Shown: positions 26,309 through 36,632, counted from the stretch's first letter. The stretch: 64,000 nucleotides of DNA from Yoonia vestfoldensis DSM 16212 (GCF_000382265.1 NZ_KB907981.1:111306-175305), one strand, 5' to 3'. Notes: a model not told the origin generated them from the letters alone. Translations and numbers: made by a program.

Positions 26309-27343
26309 TCATTGGGCCAGCGCCCCTTTGCGCGCCGAGACAAAGGCGGCTTCGCCGATCTCGCTCCAGCCGGCGACATCGCCGATGAAGAACAGATACC
26401 CGTCGGCCACATCGGCGCCGAGGTTGCCGGACCCGAAGATGTCCGACATCACCTGATTGGCAGCAGCGATTTGGGCGTCCCAGATATCGGCGGGCATGTC
26501 GTGACGGGTGATGGCGTCACCGGCGGCCTGCAAGGCCACGGCGCTGTCATGCATGGTGATCGTCCGGTTCATGCCGTGTTCGGCGGTGATCGCGCGTTCG
26601 AGCAGGCTCTTGTTCACATCCGACAATGCGTTCCACGTCGCAAGGTTGACGCCCAGCGACAAGGCCGCAGAGGGACGCCCGGCATTCGGCGTCGTGATAT
26701 GCGGGAAGGTCGCAAGCAGACCTTGCGCATCCATCTGCGCCACGCTCAGCCCTTCGAAGACATCAAGACTGGACAGATCAACCGCCTCGGCACGGATGTC
26801 CACGACATTGCCGACGCCCATCGCGCGCATCGCGTTGACGCCCAGCCCGACCGAGCCTGCGGCGGCGCCGGTCAGATCGTTCATCCCGATCAGCGGTGCC
26901 TTGGACCAGAGCGGCAAGGGGCCGTCGTCACCGATCATGAAGCTTTTGACGCCGTATTCTTCGCCCAGCAGGTCGAGCAGAAAGCGCCCGTCGCCCGCGG
27001 ACAACCAGCCTTCAAGCTCGCTCGGGCTCATCCCGCCAGGCATGGCGGAATAGATGCCGAACGCCGGGTTCGTGCCGATAAAGGCCTCTTCGGCGGACAG
27101 ATACATGTCGGCACCACCAGAGGAGACCGTGTCCAGAAAACCAGCGGCCTCGGTGGACGGGCTTTCGGTGACGGTGACCTCGATCGTGCCGCCGGACACG
27201 GCCGCCAGACGGGCCGCCAGCGCACGTCCCGCGTCCGGCCGGTCGGTGATCAGGGACAGCGTCATGGCGGTTTGCGCCTGTGCCGTCTGCCCCGCGACCA
27301 CCATGGCACCCAAGCCGGTGCCGAGTAGGGTTCTGCGTTTCAT
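26309..27343 (-). CDS. TRAP-type substrate-binding protein, divergent copy
   Basis: Predicted protein of 344 residues from the ATG at 27343. The N-terminus (MKRRTLLGTGLGAMVVAGQT) is a Tat- or Sec-type signal ending TAQAQ. The mature part follows the DctP layout of the neighbouring gene (GGADMYLSAEEAFIGTNPAF, SLGVNLATWNALSD) but is diverged. It should bind a small acid in the periplasm; the ligand Arg of DctP proteins is not confidently located. Its stop overlaps or abuts the next binding-protein gene, so they form a pair, downstream of a binding-protein/OmpA fusion. Confidence 0.72.
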   Translation of the reverse strand: MKRRTLLGTGLGAMVVAGQTAQAQTAMTLSLITDRPDAGRALAARLAAVSGGTIEVTVTESPSTEAAGFLDTVSSGGADMYLSAEEAFIGTNPAFGIYSAMPGGMSPSELEGWLSAGDGRFLLDLLGEEYGVKSFMIGDDGPLPLWSKAPLIGMNDLTGAAAGSVGLGVNAMRAMGVGNVVDIRAEAVDLSSLDVFEGLSVAQMDAQGLLATFPHITTPNAGRPSAALSLGVNLATWNALSDVNKSLLERAITAEHGMNRTITMHDSAVALQAAGDAITRHDMPADIWDAQIAAANQVMSDIFGSGNLGADVADGYLFFIGDVAGWSEIGEAAFVSARKGALAQ

Positions 27344-27431
27344 CGTTGATTTTCCTTCGATCGCTTGCCGGGCTGGAATCGCGTCCAAAACCCGAGGATA
27401 CTTCAAATACTCTGCGCGTATGGCCGGCTGC

Positions 27432-28988
27432 TTAACGCAGCCAGACCTCGACGCGGCGGTTGCTTTCGCGCCCGTCAGCGCTGTCGTTGCATCCCACTGG
27501 TGCCAGCGGACCGTATGACGCGACCGACGTCCGCCCGGCCAGAACATCACCGCCGATCGCCGTGACCAATGCATCGCGCACCGACCCCGCACGCAGCAGC
27601 GCCAGACGTTCGTTCAGGTCGAACCGGCCCACGTCATCGGTAAAGCCGAGGATCAGGATGTCACGGTTGCGCGCTTCGGGACTGTTGAGGAAATCGACCA
27701 TACGCTGCACGTCTTCCAGCGCCTTGTTGTCGAGGTTGGCAGAGCCGGTGGCGAAACGGAAGGTGGTGGACAAACGGTCCGCCGTGGCCAGTTCGCGCGA
27801 CAGGTTCTGCACGGCGGCCAGCGTCGCACCCGTGCTTGCCGATAGGATTGCAGATGTCATCCGCGTCCCTTGCAGGCTGATCGGCTGGGCGACCACGCTT
27901 TGATCCACATAGCCCACGCTTTCGATCAAGGGCTGTGCGGCGGGCGAGGTCATGAAGTTGACAAAGGATGCCTGTGTGCCAGTCAGGGCCTCATCGCCCG
28001 TGTAGGCATAGACCCGGCGGCTGAGCGGATATTCTTCCGCCTTGATCGCGAAATCCGTGGCATAGGCCAGCGGCCCGCAGGTCTGGCGGATCGGCAGGAC
28101 TTCGGCGGATCCGGTATCGGACAGCGTGGCCAGCGCGATGGCGGTCGGATCGGCCACGACGGCGTCGGCAACCAAGCTGTCGTCGCTCACGCGTTCGGCG
28201 CCGGCGCGCAGGCGGGCACGGTTGGGAGCAAGAACAAGCTCGGAAAACGCGGTGTCGACCGACGAACCCGCGGCGGGCAACAGCATCCGGATCGGGGCGT
28301 TGTCACCGCCGAGATCGGACCAGTTGGTGATCCGGCCCGATGCGACCAGCGCAAGATCTTCCAAAGAGATGGATCGCACCATGTTGCTTGGGTGGACGAT
28401 CGGCACCAGCGCATCAAGCGCCACAATGCGTTCGCGGCTGAGGTCGCGCAGGTCGGTGCCACCGGCGGCAATGACCGTCTGCGCGATCGAAACGGGAACC
28501 GGCACCTTGGTCAGGGCCACGTCGATCTGGTTCTGCACCAGTTGCAGGAATGCATCCTCGGCATCCTGCACCGCGACGTTGACGGCACCGGCGGCGGTAG
28601 CCGTCTCTGTGTTCTGAAGATCGATGCGTGCGACAATGCCGTCGTCGTTCGGCACCGACAGGCCCGACAGGCTGCGCGTTGTGGCAAAGCCATTCACAAG
28701 CACCTGCAACAGCGACGCGGTCTGTGGCTCTGTGACCGCGACGTCTAGATCAAGGCTGACCGTCAGCTGCGGACATCCGTCACCCGCGCAATTCGTCGCC
28801 AGCCGCGACAGCCGCAACTGTCCGATATCGGTGTCGAGCACGTAGATTTCTTCGTCGAACGCGATCAGTTCACCCGTGATCGTGACAGCGTTATCCTTGC
28901 TTGAAATCGTGACTTGTTGCGCATCCGCAATCAGAGGGGTCGCCACCAGACAGGTCGCCAACGCCAGCTTTTGTCGAAAATCTTTCAT
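27432..28988 (-). CDS. PstS-like binding domain fused to OmpA peptidoglycan-binding domain
   Basis: Predicted protein of 518 residues with a signal peptide (about residues 1-23, ending IADAQ). The centre (about 130-370) resembles PBP-like_2 phosphate-binding domains (SMVRSISLEDLALVASGR-like pattern, TNWSDLGGDNAPIRMLLP). The C-terminal part (about 395-518) is an OmpA-like domain: FRFATGSANLDNKALEDV, GFTDDVGRFDLNERLALLRA, DGRESNRRVEVWL. It should be tethered to peptidoglycan in the periplasm while binding an anion or other ligand. The two TRAP-type binding proteins follow on the same strand after 88 bases. Confidence 0.8.
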   Translation of the reverse strand: MKDFRQKLALATCLVATPLIADAQQVTISSKDNAVTITGELIAFDEEIYVLDTDIGQLRLSRLATNCAGDGCPQLTVSLDLDVAVTEPQTASLLQVLVNGFATTRSLSGLSVPNDDGIVARIDLQNTETATAAGAVNVAVQDAEDAFLQLVQNQIDVALTKVPVPVSIAQTVIAAGGTDLRDLSRERIVALDALVPIVHPSNMVRSISLEDLALVASGRITNWSDLGGDNAPIRMLLPAAGSSVDTAFSELVLAPNRARLRAGAERVSDDSLVADAVVADPTAIALATLSDTGSAEVLPIRQTCGPLAYATDFAIKAEEYPLSRRVYAYTGDEALTGTQASFVNFMTSPAAQPLIESVGYVDQSVVAQPISLQGTRMTSAILSASTGATLAAVQNLSRELATADRLSTTFRFATGSANLDNKALEDVQRMVDFLNSPEARNRDILILGFTDDVGRFDLNERLALLRAGSVRDALVTAIGGDVLAGRTSVASYGPLAPVGCNDSADGRESNRRVEVWLR

Positions 28989-29312
28989 CTCTGTGCCTCG
29001 GTCTTGTTACTGGCCTGACGTGATGCCGGCCACTTGCATGACAAAAACGGCTAAAGCTGCAATTGGGCAAAAAGATGATACAAATGCGTCAGGCGGGCTG
29101 ATTGTTTCCAAACCGACCCTATTCCGATACAGAACCGCGCCACGGCCAATTCTGCGGGATTCACGCCGCATCACACCAAACCCCGCAGTCGCGGATATCG
29201 ACAGCTGGGTCATTCCGGCAGGATTGTGACCTGATTGCGAAGCTGGCAGGATAGCATTGGCGGCACGATGACGGTCTGGTCAGTGCCGCGACGGACACAA
29301 GGAAAAAAGAGC
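28989..29312. other. intergenic region between divergent genes, no gene recognised
   Basis: These 324 bases separate the divergent OmpA-fusion and NeuA-like genes. Short open frames exist, but none has a convincing ribosome site, family match or codon pattern. The region should hold the two promoters; only an AAGGA ribosome site before 29313 is clear. No hairpin, tRNA or riboswitch was seen. Confidence 0.5.
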
Positions 29313-30017
29313 ATGATCATCGGCCATATCGGCGCGCGCGCGGGCAGCAAGGGCGTTCCGGGCAAGAATTTTCGCCTTTTGAACGGCAAGCCCCTGATTG
29401 ATTGGTCGCTCGACCAGCTATTTGCCTGCGACCGCATCGACCGCGTCGTGGTCTCGACCGATTCGCCCGAGATCCATGCCCATGCCGTCTCACGCGGCTG
29501 TCTGGACATCGGACTGCGTCCCGCGCATCTGGCGACCGATACGGCCGCAAAATGGCATGTGTGGCAGCATGCGCTGGCCGAGGTCGAAAAGCAGACCGGC
29601 GCAGCAGATGTGTTTGTCGACCTCGACTGCACCTCGCCCCTGCGCCTGCAACAGGACATCGACGCGGGGCTCGACCTTTTTGCGCGCGAACAGCCTGACA
29701 TGGTCATGTCCTGCGTCGAAAGCCGCAAGAACCCTTATTTCAATATCTTGGAGACTGACGCGACCGGCGCGCTGCATGTGTCCAAACCGCTGCCGGGCGG
29801 TGTGGTCGCGCGCCAGCAGGCGCCGCAGGTCTATGATCATGTGGGCCTTGTCTATGTCCTGCGCCCCGACTACCTGCGCGCGGCGTCGGGCCTGTTCGAC
29901 GGCCGCGTCATCCCGCTGGTGTTGCCGGTCGAACGCGGGTTGGACGTCGACAGCCCGTTTGATTGGGAGATCATCGAATTTCTGATGGGCCGCCAGATCG
30001 CGCAAGGGCTGCGGTAA
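29313..30017 (+). CDS. acylneuraminate cytidylyltransferase family protein
   Basis: Predicted protein of 234 residues from the ATG at 29313, with AAGGA upstream. The CTP-binding motif ARAGSKGVPGKNFRLL (residues about 8-23) and VVVSTDSPEI, together with FVDLDCTSPLR, define the NeuA/KdsB-like nucleotidyltransferase family. It would activate a nonulosonic acid (sialic, legionaminic or pseudaminic type) as CMP-sugar for surface glycan synthesis. Its probable partner, a NeuB-like synthase, lies 0.9 kb downstream. Confidence 0.88.
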   Translation: MIIGHIGARAGSKGVPGKNFRLLNGKPLIDWSLDQLFACDRIDRVVVSTDSPEIHAHAVSRGCLDIGLRPAHLATDTAAKWHVWQHALAEVEKQTGAADVFVDLDCTSPLRLQQDIDAGLDLFAREQPDMVMSCVESRKNPYFNILETDATGALHVSKPLPGGVVARQQAPQVYDHVGLVYVLRPDYLRAASGLFDGRVIPLVLPVERGLDVDSPFDWEIIEFLMGRQIAQGLR

Positions 30018-30080
30018 GGGGTGCGGCTGCGCCGCATCAGGGGCGATGCCCCTCCCCCGGACGTGGTCCGGGGTTCACCC

Positions 30081-30107
30081 CTGAGTATTTCTGGAAATAA
30101 GAAGTCG
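30081..30107 (+). repeat. intergenic repeat family A, variant copy 5
   Basis: CTGAGTATTTCTGGAAATAA followed by GAAGTCG matches copy 4 in variant form. It lies between convergent gene ends and is preceded by GC-rich hairpins (GTGCGGCTGCGCCGCAT at about 30022 and CCCCGGACGTGGTCCGGGG at about 30055), so the whole 30018-30110 gap looks like a composite repeat that may terminate both genes. Confidence 0.6.
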
Positions 30108-30118
30108 AGGGCGCGGGT

Positions 30119-30826
30119 CTAGCGCCAGCCCTGCCACGGCCAGAGTGCGGCCTGTTTGGCGGCAAAGCTGCGGGTCAGCGCGTCACGGTCGTATTCGTCC
30201 CGGATCCAGTCGGCGATCCCGATCGGCGCCTGCGCAGCACGGGCCGCGTAGACATCAAGGAAATGATCGAGAATGCCGGTGCTTGTGCGCCGGATATGCA
30301 CATAGCGGAACGACAGTTGCTGTCGTGCCTGCGCGATGCTTGCGCCTTCATGATGCAGCAGATAGATCGCGGCGGCGAGCCCGGTACGGTCGGCACCCGA
30401 TTTGCAATGCATCAGAAACGGGCGCTCCATTGTCGCGAAAGCGTCGAGCAATGCCAGCAATTCCTGCTGATCAGGCGCGCGCCGCGCGGCCATCTGCACA
30501 TTGACCAGCGTCAGCCCGAGACTGCGGCAGCTTTCGACCTCGAACAGGTGATGCGGTTGCAACGCCTCGCCGCGCAGGTTGAGCACGGTCTTGATCCCCA
30601 TCTGCGCATAGGCGGCAAAGCGGGTGTGGTTGGGGTGGTTCGAGCGATAGACGCCCGGTGCCACCTGATCGAAGTTATGCCAGCGCCGCCGCAGGATACC
30701 GTGGTCGAGCCAGTCGAGATGCCATTCAGACCGCCGCCGCTCCACCGGGTCGGTGATGTCATGGCCGAAGGAATTGCGAAACTGTTGTTCCGTCCTTTCA
30801 AGCATCTGCTGCAATCTGCGAAACAT
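30119..30826 (-). CDS. dual-specificity/tyrosine protein phosphatase
   Basis: Predicted protein of 235 residues from the ATG at 30826. The phosphatase loop HCKSGADRTG (HCx5R, about residue 150) provides the nucleophilic Cys and the Arg. The upstream part GVYRSNHPNHTRFAAYAQMG and TVLNLRGE is the Siw14/DSP_plant_animal-like layout found in bacterial cysteine phosphatases. The substrate could be a phosphotyrosine protein or a phosphorylated small molecule. It sits between NeuA-like and NeuB-like genes, divergent from the latter, hinting at control of glycan export or synthesis. Confidence 0.85.
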   Translation of the reverse strand: MFRRLQQMLERTEQQFRNSFGHDITDPVERRRSEWHLDWLDHGILRRRWHNFDQVAPGVYRSNHPNHTRFAAYAQMGIKTVLNLRGEALQPHHLFEVESCRSLGLTLVNVQMAARRAPDQQELLALLDAFATMERPFLMHCKSGADRTGLAAAIYLLHHEGASIAQARQQLSFRYVHIRRTSTGILDHFLDVYAARAAQAPIGIADWIRDEYDRDALTRSFAAKQAALWPWQGWR

Positions 30827-30953
30827 GCGGGCCCTTGGTCGCTGTGGTGGCCGTGACTTGGACCATGTGCACGCGCAATGCAATCCCACGCACGAATTGC
30901 CCCTTGGTATGAAACAGCCTAGAAAGCCCATGAAACCTGAACCGGAGACAGAA

Positions 30954-31985
30954 ATGGACATCGCAGGCCGCAAGATCGGACCCGAGCACCCGCCCCTTGT
31001 GATCGCCGAGATCGGCATCAACCATGGCGGCGATCTGGGCGTCGCCAAGGAAATGGTGCGCCTTGCCGCCGGTGCCGGCTGCGAGATGGTCAAGCACCAG
31101 ACCCATATCATCGCCGACGAGATGACCGAGGAAGCCAAGCAGATTTTCCCGCCCAATGCCGATGTGTCGATCTGGGAGGTGATGGAGGCCTGTGCGCTGT
31201 CGCTGGATGAAGAGGCAGAGCTGAAGCGCTATACCGAGAGCCTTGGCATGATCTGGATTTCCACGCCGTTTTCACGCGCAGCGGCGGATTTTCTGCAGGA
31301 CCTGGACGTGCCTGCGTTCAAGATCGGATCGGGCGAGGCGGACAACCTGCCGCTGATCCGCCATATCGCGCGGATGGGCAAACCCGTGATCATGTCGACG
31401 GGGATGCAGAGCATCGAAAGCATCCGCGCATCGGTTGCCATTCTGGACGGCGCGGGCATCGACTATGCGCTGCTGGAATGCACCAATCTTTACCCGTCCC
31501 CGCCCGAGATCGTGTCGCTGCAAGGTGTGACAGACCTGAAGAACGCGTTTCCCAATGCGGTCGTCGGGTTCTCGGACCATTCGATCGGGCCGGATATGGC
31601 GCTGGCTTCGGTGGCGCTTGGCGCGTGTATTCTCGAACGGCATTACACCGACACGCGGTATCGCAAGGGACCTGATATCATCAATTCGATGGACCCGGCC
31701 GAACTGCGCTATCTGATCGACCGTGCGCGCGAAATCCACATCGCGTTGCACAATCCCAAGCAGCGCACCGCAGCCGAAGAAGATGTCTATCGCTTCGCCC
31801 GCGCGTCCGTCGTGGCGGACCGGGACCTGCCCGCAGGCCATGTCATCACCGAGGCGGACATCTGGGCGCGCCGTCCCGGGTCGGGCGAGATCGCAGGCTA
31901 TGATTTCGACAAGGTGCTGGGCCGGACGACAAACCGCGCCCTGCCGCGCAACACCCAATTGAAATGGTCCGATCTGGATGGGTAA
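30954..31985 (+). CDS. N-acetylneuraminate synthase family protein (NeuB-like)
   Basis: Predicted protein of 343 residues from the ATG at 30954, chosen for its GGAGA ribosome site (upstream ATGs at 30930 and before are possible). A TIM-barrel condensing domain (about 10-275: IAEIGINHGGDLGVAKEMV, VKHQTHI, FKIGSGEADNLPLI, SDHSIGPDMALASVALGA) is followed by a SAF/antifreeze-like domain (about 285-343). It condenses phosphoenolpyruvate with an amino sugar to make a nonulosonic acid; which one is unclear. The stop overlaps the GT25 gene by eight bases. Confidence 0.9.
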   Translation: MDIAGRKIGPEHPPLVIAEIGINHGGDLGVAKEMVRLAAGAGCEMVKHQTHIIADEMTEEAKQIFPPNADVSIWEVMEACALSLDEEAELKRYTESLGMIWISTPFSRAAADFLQDLDVPAFKIGSGEADNLPLIRHIARMGKPVIMSTGMQSIESIRASVAILDGAGIDYALLECTNLYPSPPEIVSLQGVTDLKNAFPNAVVGFSDHSIGPDMALASVALGACILERHYTDTRYRKGPDIINSMDPAELRYLIDRAREIHIALHNPKQRTAAEEDVYRFARASVVADRDLPAGHVITEADIWARRPGSGEIAGYDFDKVLGRTTNRALPRNTQLKWSDLDG

Positions 31986-32751
31986 ACTGACGCGCGCCGA
32001 TCTCGGCATCTGGCTGATCAACCTTGACCGCGACACGGACAGGCTGGCGGGGATGCAGCGACAGCTGGATGCAATGGGACTGGAATACACCAGGTTTCCG
32101 GCGATTTATGGCAAGGATCGGGCGGACGAGCTGATGACGCGCGTCGATGCCACAGCCTTTGCGCGCAATATGGGGCAAGCGGTCGCGCACGGGCAGATCG
32201 GCTGCTACGCAAGCCATGTCGCGGTATGGGAGTTGTTGGTGCAATCGCCTTACAAGGTCGGTCTGATCCTGGAGGATGACGTGGTGTTTCACGATGATTT
32301 CCTGGACAGCCTTGATCTGGCGCTGGCCGGGGCCGCGCAATGGGACACGCTCCGGTTTAATTGTATCCGCGCGAAATGGCCGGTCTCTCAGGGGCGGCTG
32401 GGGAAATATTCACTGAACGCCTATGTCGGGCCGTTCACCGGCAATGCCACATATCTGATCAAGCGCGATATCGCCGCAAAGCTGGCACCGACGTTCTGGC
32501 CGCAGACGCGCGCGCATGATCACGAGATGAACCGCTTTTTCCACCATGATTACCGCCAGTTCGGGCTGGAGCCCTTTTCCAGCCACGTCGATGACGGCGG
32601 CGTCAGCACGATCACCGGCACGGGGTTCGGGCTGGTACGCAAGTTTCCGTGGTATCGACGTTTACCGCATTACCGGCTCAAGGCCGCGAATTATTTCCGC
32701 AGAGCGTGGTGGTTGATGCGGAAAGGGCATCTGCGGGCAAAGCGCCCCTAA
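31978..32751 (+). CDS. glycosyltransferase family 25
   Basis: Predicted protein of 257 residues of the GT25 family (LPS-type beta-galactosyltransferases). Typical motifs: WLINLDRDTDRLAGM at the N-terminus, GQIGCYASHVAVWE, and the metal-binding LILEDDVVFHDDF. It is predicted to transfer a sugar to LPS or another surface glycan at the cytoplasmic membrane face. The start overlaps the neuB-like gene, indicating a shared pathway; it converges with the GT8 gene at 32748-32751. Confidence 0.88.
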   Translation: MGKLTRADLGIWLINLDRDTDRLAGMQRQLDAMGLEYTRFPAIYGKDRADELMTRVDATAFARNMGQAVAHGQIGCYASHVAVWELLVQSPYKVGLILEDDVVFHDDFLDSLDLALAGAAQWDTLRFNCIRAKWPVSQGRLGKYSLNAYVGPFTGNATYLIKRDIAAKLAPTFWPQTRAHDHEMNRFFHHDYRQFGLEPFSSHVDDGGVSTITGTGFGLVRKFPWYRRLPHYRLKAANYFRRAWWLMRKGHLRAKRP

Positions 32752-33728
32752 CGCAGATCAGGTGGCGCAAGCACGCAGAGGATATCACCGCCATGGCGGT
32801 TATACGCACCGGCAAACTGCCGCGTTCTTGTCATATGTCGCAAGAAAGTTGCGGCCAGATCCAATCCTTCGAAACGCGGCTTCGGGCGCGCGATATCCAT
32901 TGCCAGCTCAGGGTAATTGGCCTCCATGAACCGGCGCGCGATCTCTCGGTAGCGCACAGGTACTTTTGCTCCCTTGGCTGACCAAGGTTTCGCTGTGCCG
33001 ATAAAATGCACGATCTGTGTATCGACATAGGCCTCGAACAACGGGCGAACGACGACCCATTGCCAGTTCCACGCCGGATGCAACATCGCCCAAGCGTCTT
33101 GCAACATGATATTCAACAGCGTTTGATCCAGTTCGAACACCGATCCGGCATGCTTTTGCGCGGTGGCAATACAACGCAGCCGGATGTCTTGTGCACAAAA
33201 TGCCACGCAATCGATCAAAAGAACGCCTGCGTTGAAATAGCTTCCCGTGATACCAACCGCCGCCTGATCTCTGGTTTGACGTGTCGGGTGTTTCCATTTC
33301 GTCGTGTCCAGGCAGGCACCAAGCACCCGCCCGCCCAGATCAAGTGTGAACACATCGCTCAGCGCCGTGCCCACAATGAAGACGTCACTGTCAATATACA
33401 GTATCCGGTCATAGTCGGACGCAAAAGCTTCTGGCAATGCAAGCCGCATATAGGTGGCAACCGACAATCTGTCAGTGACCGGCATACCCTCAAACGCATC
33501 GCCCACGTCGATCCGGCACATGCGGATGTCGTGCCCTTCCAGCGCGGGCGGCATGTCCAGCGCATCCAGCGAGGTGATGCAAACGTCGAAATCGCGCACC
33601 GGAGTGTTGCGCAGCAAGGTGTGGATCGTGAGCGCCGCATAAGGCAGATATTTCTTGTCGCAGCACAACACCACCGCATGCCGGGATTTGGCCGGGCGGT
33701 TTTCTGCGATGACGCGGATCTCGCTCAT
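32748..33728 (-). CDS. glycosyltransferase family 8
   Basis: Predicted protein of 326 residues. The N-terminus [22 protein letters not shown], the DxD motif [10 protein letters not shown] (about residue 123), and [13 protein letters not shown] fit GT8 LPS galactosyl/glucosyltransferases. It uses a UDP-sugar and manganese. It starts inside the ychF stop (ATGA), so it is in the same transcript as ychF, and meets the GT25 gene tail-to-tail. Probably part of the same surface-glycan set. Confidence 0.88.
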   Translation of the reverse strand: MSEIRVIAENRPAKSRHAVVLCCDKKYLPYAALTIHTLLRNTPVRDFDVCITSLDALDMPPALEGHDIRMCRIDVGDAFEGMPVTDRLSVATYMRLALPEAFASDYDRILYIDSDVFIVGTALSDVFTLDLGGRVLGACLDTTKWKHPTRQTRDQAAVGITGSYFNAGVLLIDCVAFCAQDIRLRCIATAQKHAGSVFELDQTLLNIMLQDAWAMLHPAWNWQWVVVRPLFEAYVDTQIVHFIGTAKPWSAKGAKVPVRYREIARRFMEANYPELAMDIARPKPRFEGLDLAATFLRHMTRTRQFAGAYNRHGGDILCVLAPPDLR

Positions 33729-34822
33729 GTATTGAACAGGAAATGCAGCACGTCGCCATCCTTGACGGTATAGGTCTTGCCTTCGGCGCGCATCTTGCCG
33801 GCTTCTTTGGCAGGCTGTTCGCCCCCCAATGTCACGAAATCATCATAGGCGATGGTTTCCGCGCGGATGAAGCCGCGTTCGAAATCACCATGGATCACGC
33901 CGGCAGCCTGCGGCGCGGATGTGCCGGCCTTGATCGTCCAGGCGCGGGCCTCTTTCGGGCCGACGGTGAAGTAGGTTTGCAGGTGCAGCAATGCGTAACC
34001 CGCGCGGATCAGACGGTCGAGGCCCGGTTCCTCGAGCCCCATTTCGTCAAGGAACATCTGCGCCTCGTCCGCATCCAACTGGCTGATCTCTTCTTCGATC
34101 CGCGCAGAGATCACCACGGATGAATTGCCCTCGGCCGCGGCCATGTCGGCCACACGGGCAGACTGGCTGTTGCCGGACCCGGCGCTGCTTTCTTCCACGT
34201 TGCAGACGTAAAGCACGGGTTTGGTGGTCAGCAGTTGTAGCAGACGCCACGCCTTGGCATCCTCGGCATCGACGGGCACGGTGCGCGCGGGCTTGCCGTC
34301 TTCCAGCGCCTTTTGCGCGGCTTCCAGCAGACGAACCTGTTGCACGGCATCCTTGTCGCCGCCTTTGACCTTGCGGGTCAGATTCGCGAGACGGCGTTCG
34401 ATGCTTTCGAGATCCGCCAGCATCAGTTCGGTTTCGATCGTGGCGGCATCCTCGACCGGATCGACGCGGCCTTCGACATGGGTGATGTCGTCATCCTCGA
34501 AACAGCGCAGCACATGGGCGATGGCGTCGCATTCGCGGATATTGGCAAGGAACTGGTTGCCAAGACCCTCGCCCTTGGAGGCCCCTTTCACCAGGCCCGC
34601 GATATCCACAAAGGTCATGCGTGTGGGGATGATCTGCTTTGATCCGGCAATCGCGGCGAGCTTGTCCAGCCGCGCATCGGGCACGGCGACATCACCCACG
34701 TTAGGTTCGATGGTGCAGAACGGAAAATTCGCGGCCTGTGCGGCGGCGGTTTTCGTCAGCGCGTTGAACAAGGTCGATTTACCGACATTCGGCAGCCCGA
34801 CAATTCCCATCTTGAAACCCAT
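33725..34822 (-). CDS. ychF: redox-regulated P-loop ATPase YchF (OLA1 family)
   Basis: Predicted protein of 365 residues, normal for YchF. It begins [20 protein letters not shown] (G1 motif) and has [19 protein letters not shown] (G3). A helical insertion and a C-terminal TGS domain ending [13 protein letters not shown] follow. YchF hydrolyses ATP, binds ribosomes and is linked to oxidative stress. A GGAGAG precedes the ATG. Relatives often have it near pth and rplY; here it sits among glycan genes instead. Confidence 0.96.
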   Translation of the reverse strand: MGFKMGIVGLPNVGKSTLFNALTKTAAAQAANFPFCTIEPNVGDVAVPDARLDKLAAIAGSKQIIPTRMTFVDIAGLVKGASKGEGLGNQFLANIRECDAIAHVLRCFEDDDITHVEGRVDPVEDAATIETELMLADLESIERRLANLTRKVKGGDKDAVQQVRLLEAAQKALEDGKPARTVPVDAEDAKAWRLLQLLTTKPVLYVCNVEESSAGSGNSQSARVADMAAAEGNSSVVISARIEEEISQLDADEAQMFLDEMGLEEPGLDRLIRAGYALLHLQTYFTVGPKEARAWTIKAGTSAPQAAGVIHGDFERGFIRAETIAYDDFVTLGGEQPAKEAGKMRAEGKTYTVKDGDVLHFLFNT

Positions 34823-34890
34823 GCCCGTCTCTCCTTTGATCCTTGCGCGCTTCTAGGGGGCTAGGTGCGGGCCTGCAAGCATTTGTCGGG

Positions 34891-36495
34891 TCAGTTGCCT
34901 TGCCCGGCCCAGATCGCGGCGTTCAGCGCCGGGTTGGGAAAAATTTCTGCATCAAGCCGCGCATGCCCCTTCTTTTCGACCAGGCTCGGCGCAGCCCCGA
35001 ACAAAGACCGGCCAAGGCCGGCCTGCGCATCGGGTCCGGCTAGCCCGGCAAAGGCCAGCAGGGTTGGAAAGACGTCCATCATGCTCGCCTCGCGGTGGAC
35101 GGCCGTGCCGGGGGCCGCACGTGGGCTGACAAAGCCCAAAGGCACAAACAGGACGGTATTGGCGCGCGTGCCGACCGGTGCCATCGCCTGCATGACGGGG
35201 CTGTGGTTGAGGTGGTCGGACAGGAACACCATCACCGTCGGTCGCTGACGTCGCGCCTGCACCACGTGGCGCGAAAATCGCCCTGCATTGGCCAGCATGC
35301 AGCTTGCGCTGGCGGCAAGGTCGGACCCCAGCACAGCAATCGCGTCAGGCGTGCAATTGCGGGACATTAAGGCCTGCGCGCCATGCGGGCCGAATGTCTG
35401 GACCGCCATGAACAGCGGTGCCGGATCCTGAACCAGCCTGTCATACGTGCTGATCGCGGCGTCGAACACCATTTGGTCATCCACCACCCAACCGGTATAG
35501 GCGCGGGTGATCTCGTCGCTTGTGAACATATTGCGCAGGCGCGGCAGATCGGTGATGTCGTCAACGCCATGGCTGGCAAGAAAATCGCCCTGCCGCCCGA
35601 AGTCATTTGTCCCGCCGGTGACAAAGGCGCGGCGATACCCCTCTGTGGCAAGGATATCGGGCAGACATTTGTGCTGCGGTAGAAATGCCGTGCCAGCCAA
35701 TGCATCGTTGAAGGCGAAATGCCGGTTCGGCAGCAGCGGCAAGCCGCATTGGCTGGCGACAATCCCAGCAATCGACCAGCCCGTGCCCGCCACCTGTCGC
35801 ACTGCCGTGAAATCGACGCCCACCGGACGCAACGCCAGCAGGTCGGCATAAGCTGCTCCGAACGTGGCCGTGTCGGCAAAGGCACGTTCCAGCCCTTCCA
35901 GATAAATCATGATGATGTCGGGCTTTTCGGTCGCCGCAACCGGAGGCGGCGGCACGATCTGCACGGTGAGCAGGTCGGGTCGCACGGGCAGGACCGCCGC
36001 ACGCATCAGCGCCACGCTGACCGGGTTACCCAGAACGAGGAACGTGACCGCCAGAACGACGCCTCCCCGCGGCAGCCCGAACAGCGCGCGCAGCCAGATC
36101 ACGCCCAGCACGAAAAGCGCGACCGCAAGGCTGGCCACCAGCACCGGATGCCCAAACCCCAGCAAGCTGATATCGGTCGTCCCCGATGGCAGCACGGACA
36201 GCAAGGCAAGCACATCGACGCGGCCGAACGCGCGCGCCAATGCGACAAGCGGCATTGCGCAAACACCGACCAACAGCAAAAGCACCGCCCAGCGATCCGG
36301 CCAAAGCCACAGTCGTCGACCGCCAATGATCACGCAAAACAGGGTCAGCCAGCCGATTGCGCGCCCGATCTCGACGACACGCATATCCGCCCTTGCGATC
36401 ACGATGCCGGACAGCACCATGTTGGCAACGATCAGCAGACACAGGACCGGCTCGCGAAAACGCCCCCACCACATCGACATCAACCCAAACCCCAT
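34891..36495 (-). CDS. membrane sulfatase-fold transferase (phosphoglycerol transferase/LTA synthase-like)
   Basis: Predicted protein of 534 residues from the ATG at 36495 (an ATG at 36480 is also possible). Five or so membrane helices fill residues 1-190; an extracytoplasmic alkaline-phosphatase-fold domain follows. Metal and nucleophile motifs: [31 protein letters not shown] (Thr/Ser nucleophile region), and [10 protein letters not shown]. This fits phosphoglycerol or phosphoethanolamine transferases that decorate periplasmic or surface glycans. The exact donor is unknown. Proximity to glycan genes supports a surface role. Confidence 0.83.
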   Translation of the reverse strand: MGFGLMSMWWGRFREPVLCLLIVANMVLSGIVIARADMRVVEIGRAIGWLTLFCVIIGGRRLWLWPDRWAVLLLLVGVCAMPLVALARAFGRVDVLALLSVLPSGTTDISLLGFGHPVLVASLAVALFVLGVIWLRALFGLPRGGVVLAVTFLVLGNPVSVALMRAAVLPVRPDLLTVQIVPPPPVAATEKPDIIMIYLEGLERAFADTATFGAAYADLLALRPVGVDFTAVRQVAGTGWSIAGIVASQCGLPLLPNRHFAFNDALAGTAFLPQHKCLPDILATEGYRRAFVTGGTNDFGRQGDFLASHGVDDITDLPRLRNMFTSDEITRAYTGWVVDDQMVFDAAISTYDRLVQDPAPLFMAVQTFGPHGAQALMSRNCTPDAIAVLGSDLAASASCMLANAGRFSRHVVQARRQRPTVMVFLSDHLNHSPVMQAMAPVGTRANTVLFVPLGFVSPRAAPGTAVHREASMMDVFPTLLAFAGLAGPDAQAGLGRSLFGAAPSLVEKKGHARLDAEIFPNPALNAAIWAGQGN

Positions 36496-36632
36496 CACAT
36501 ACCGACTGTCGGGCAGGTATAAGTTCGGCGGCGTTTGTCGGTCAAGCAAACCGCGTTGCGCGAAAGCGTGCATGCGGATTGCGTTTCCCGCCTCAATCGC
36601 GCACACCAAACCCGGACAGCAGGAGGATCGAC

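Noticed and set aside
29007..29213. A 68-codon open frame in the gap before the NeuA-like gene
   Set aside because: It has no convincing ribosome site, family match or conserved feature; its C-terminal hydrophobic stretch alone is not enough.
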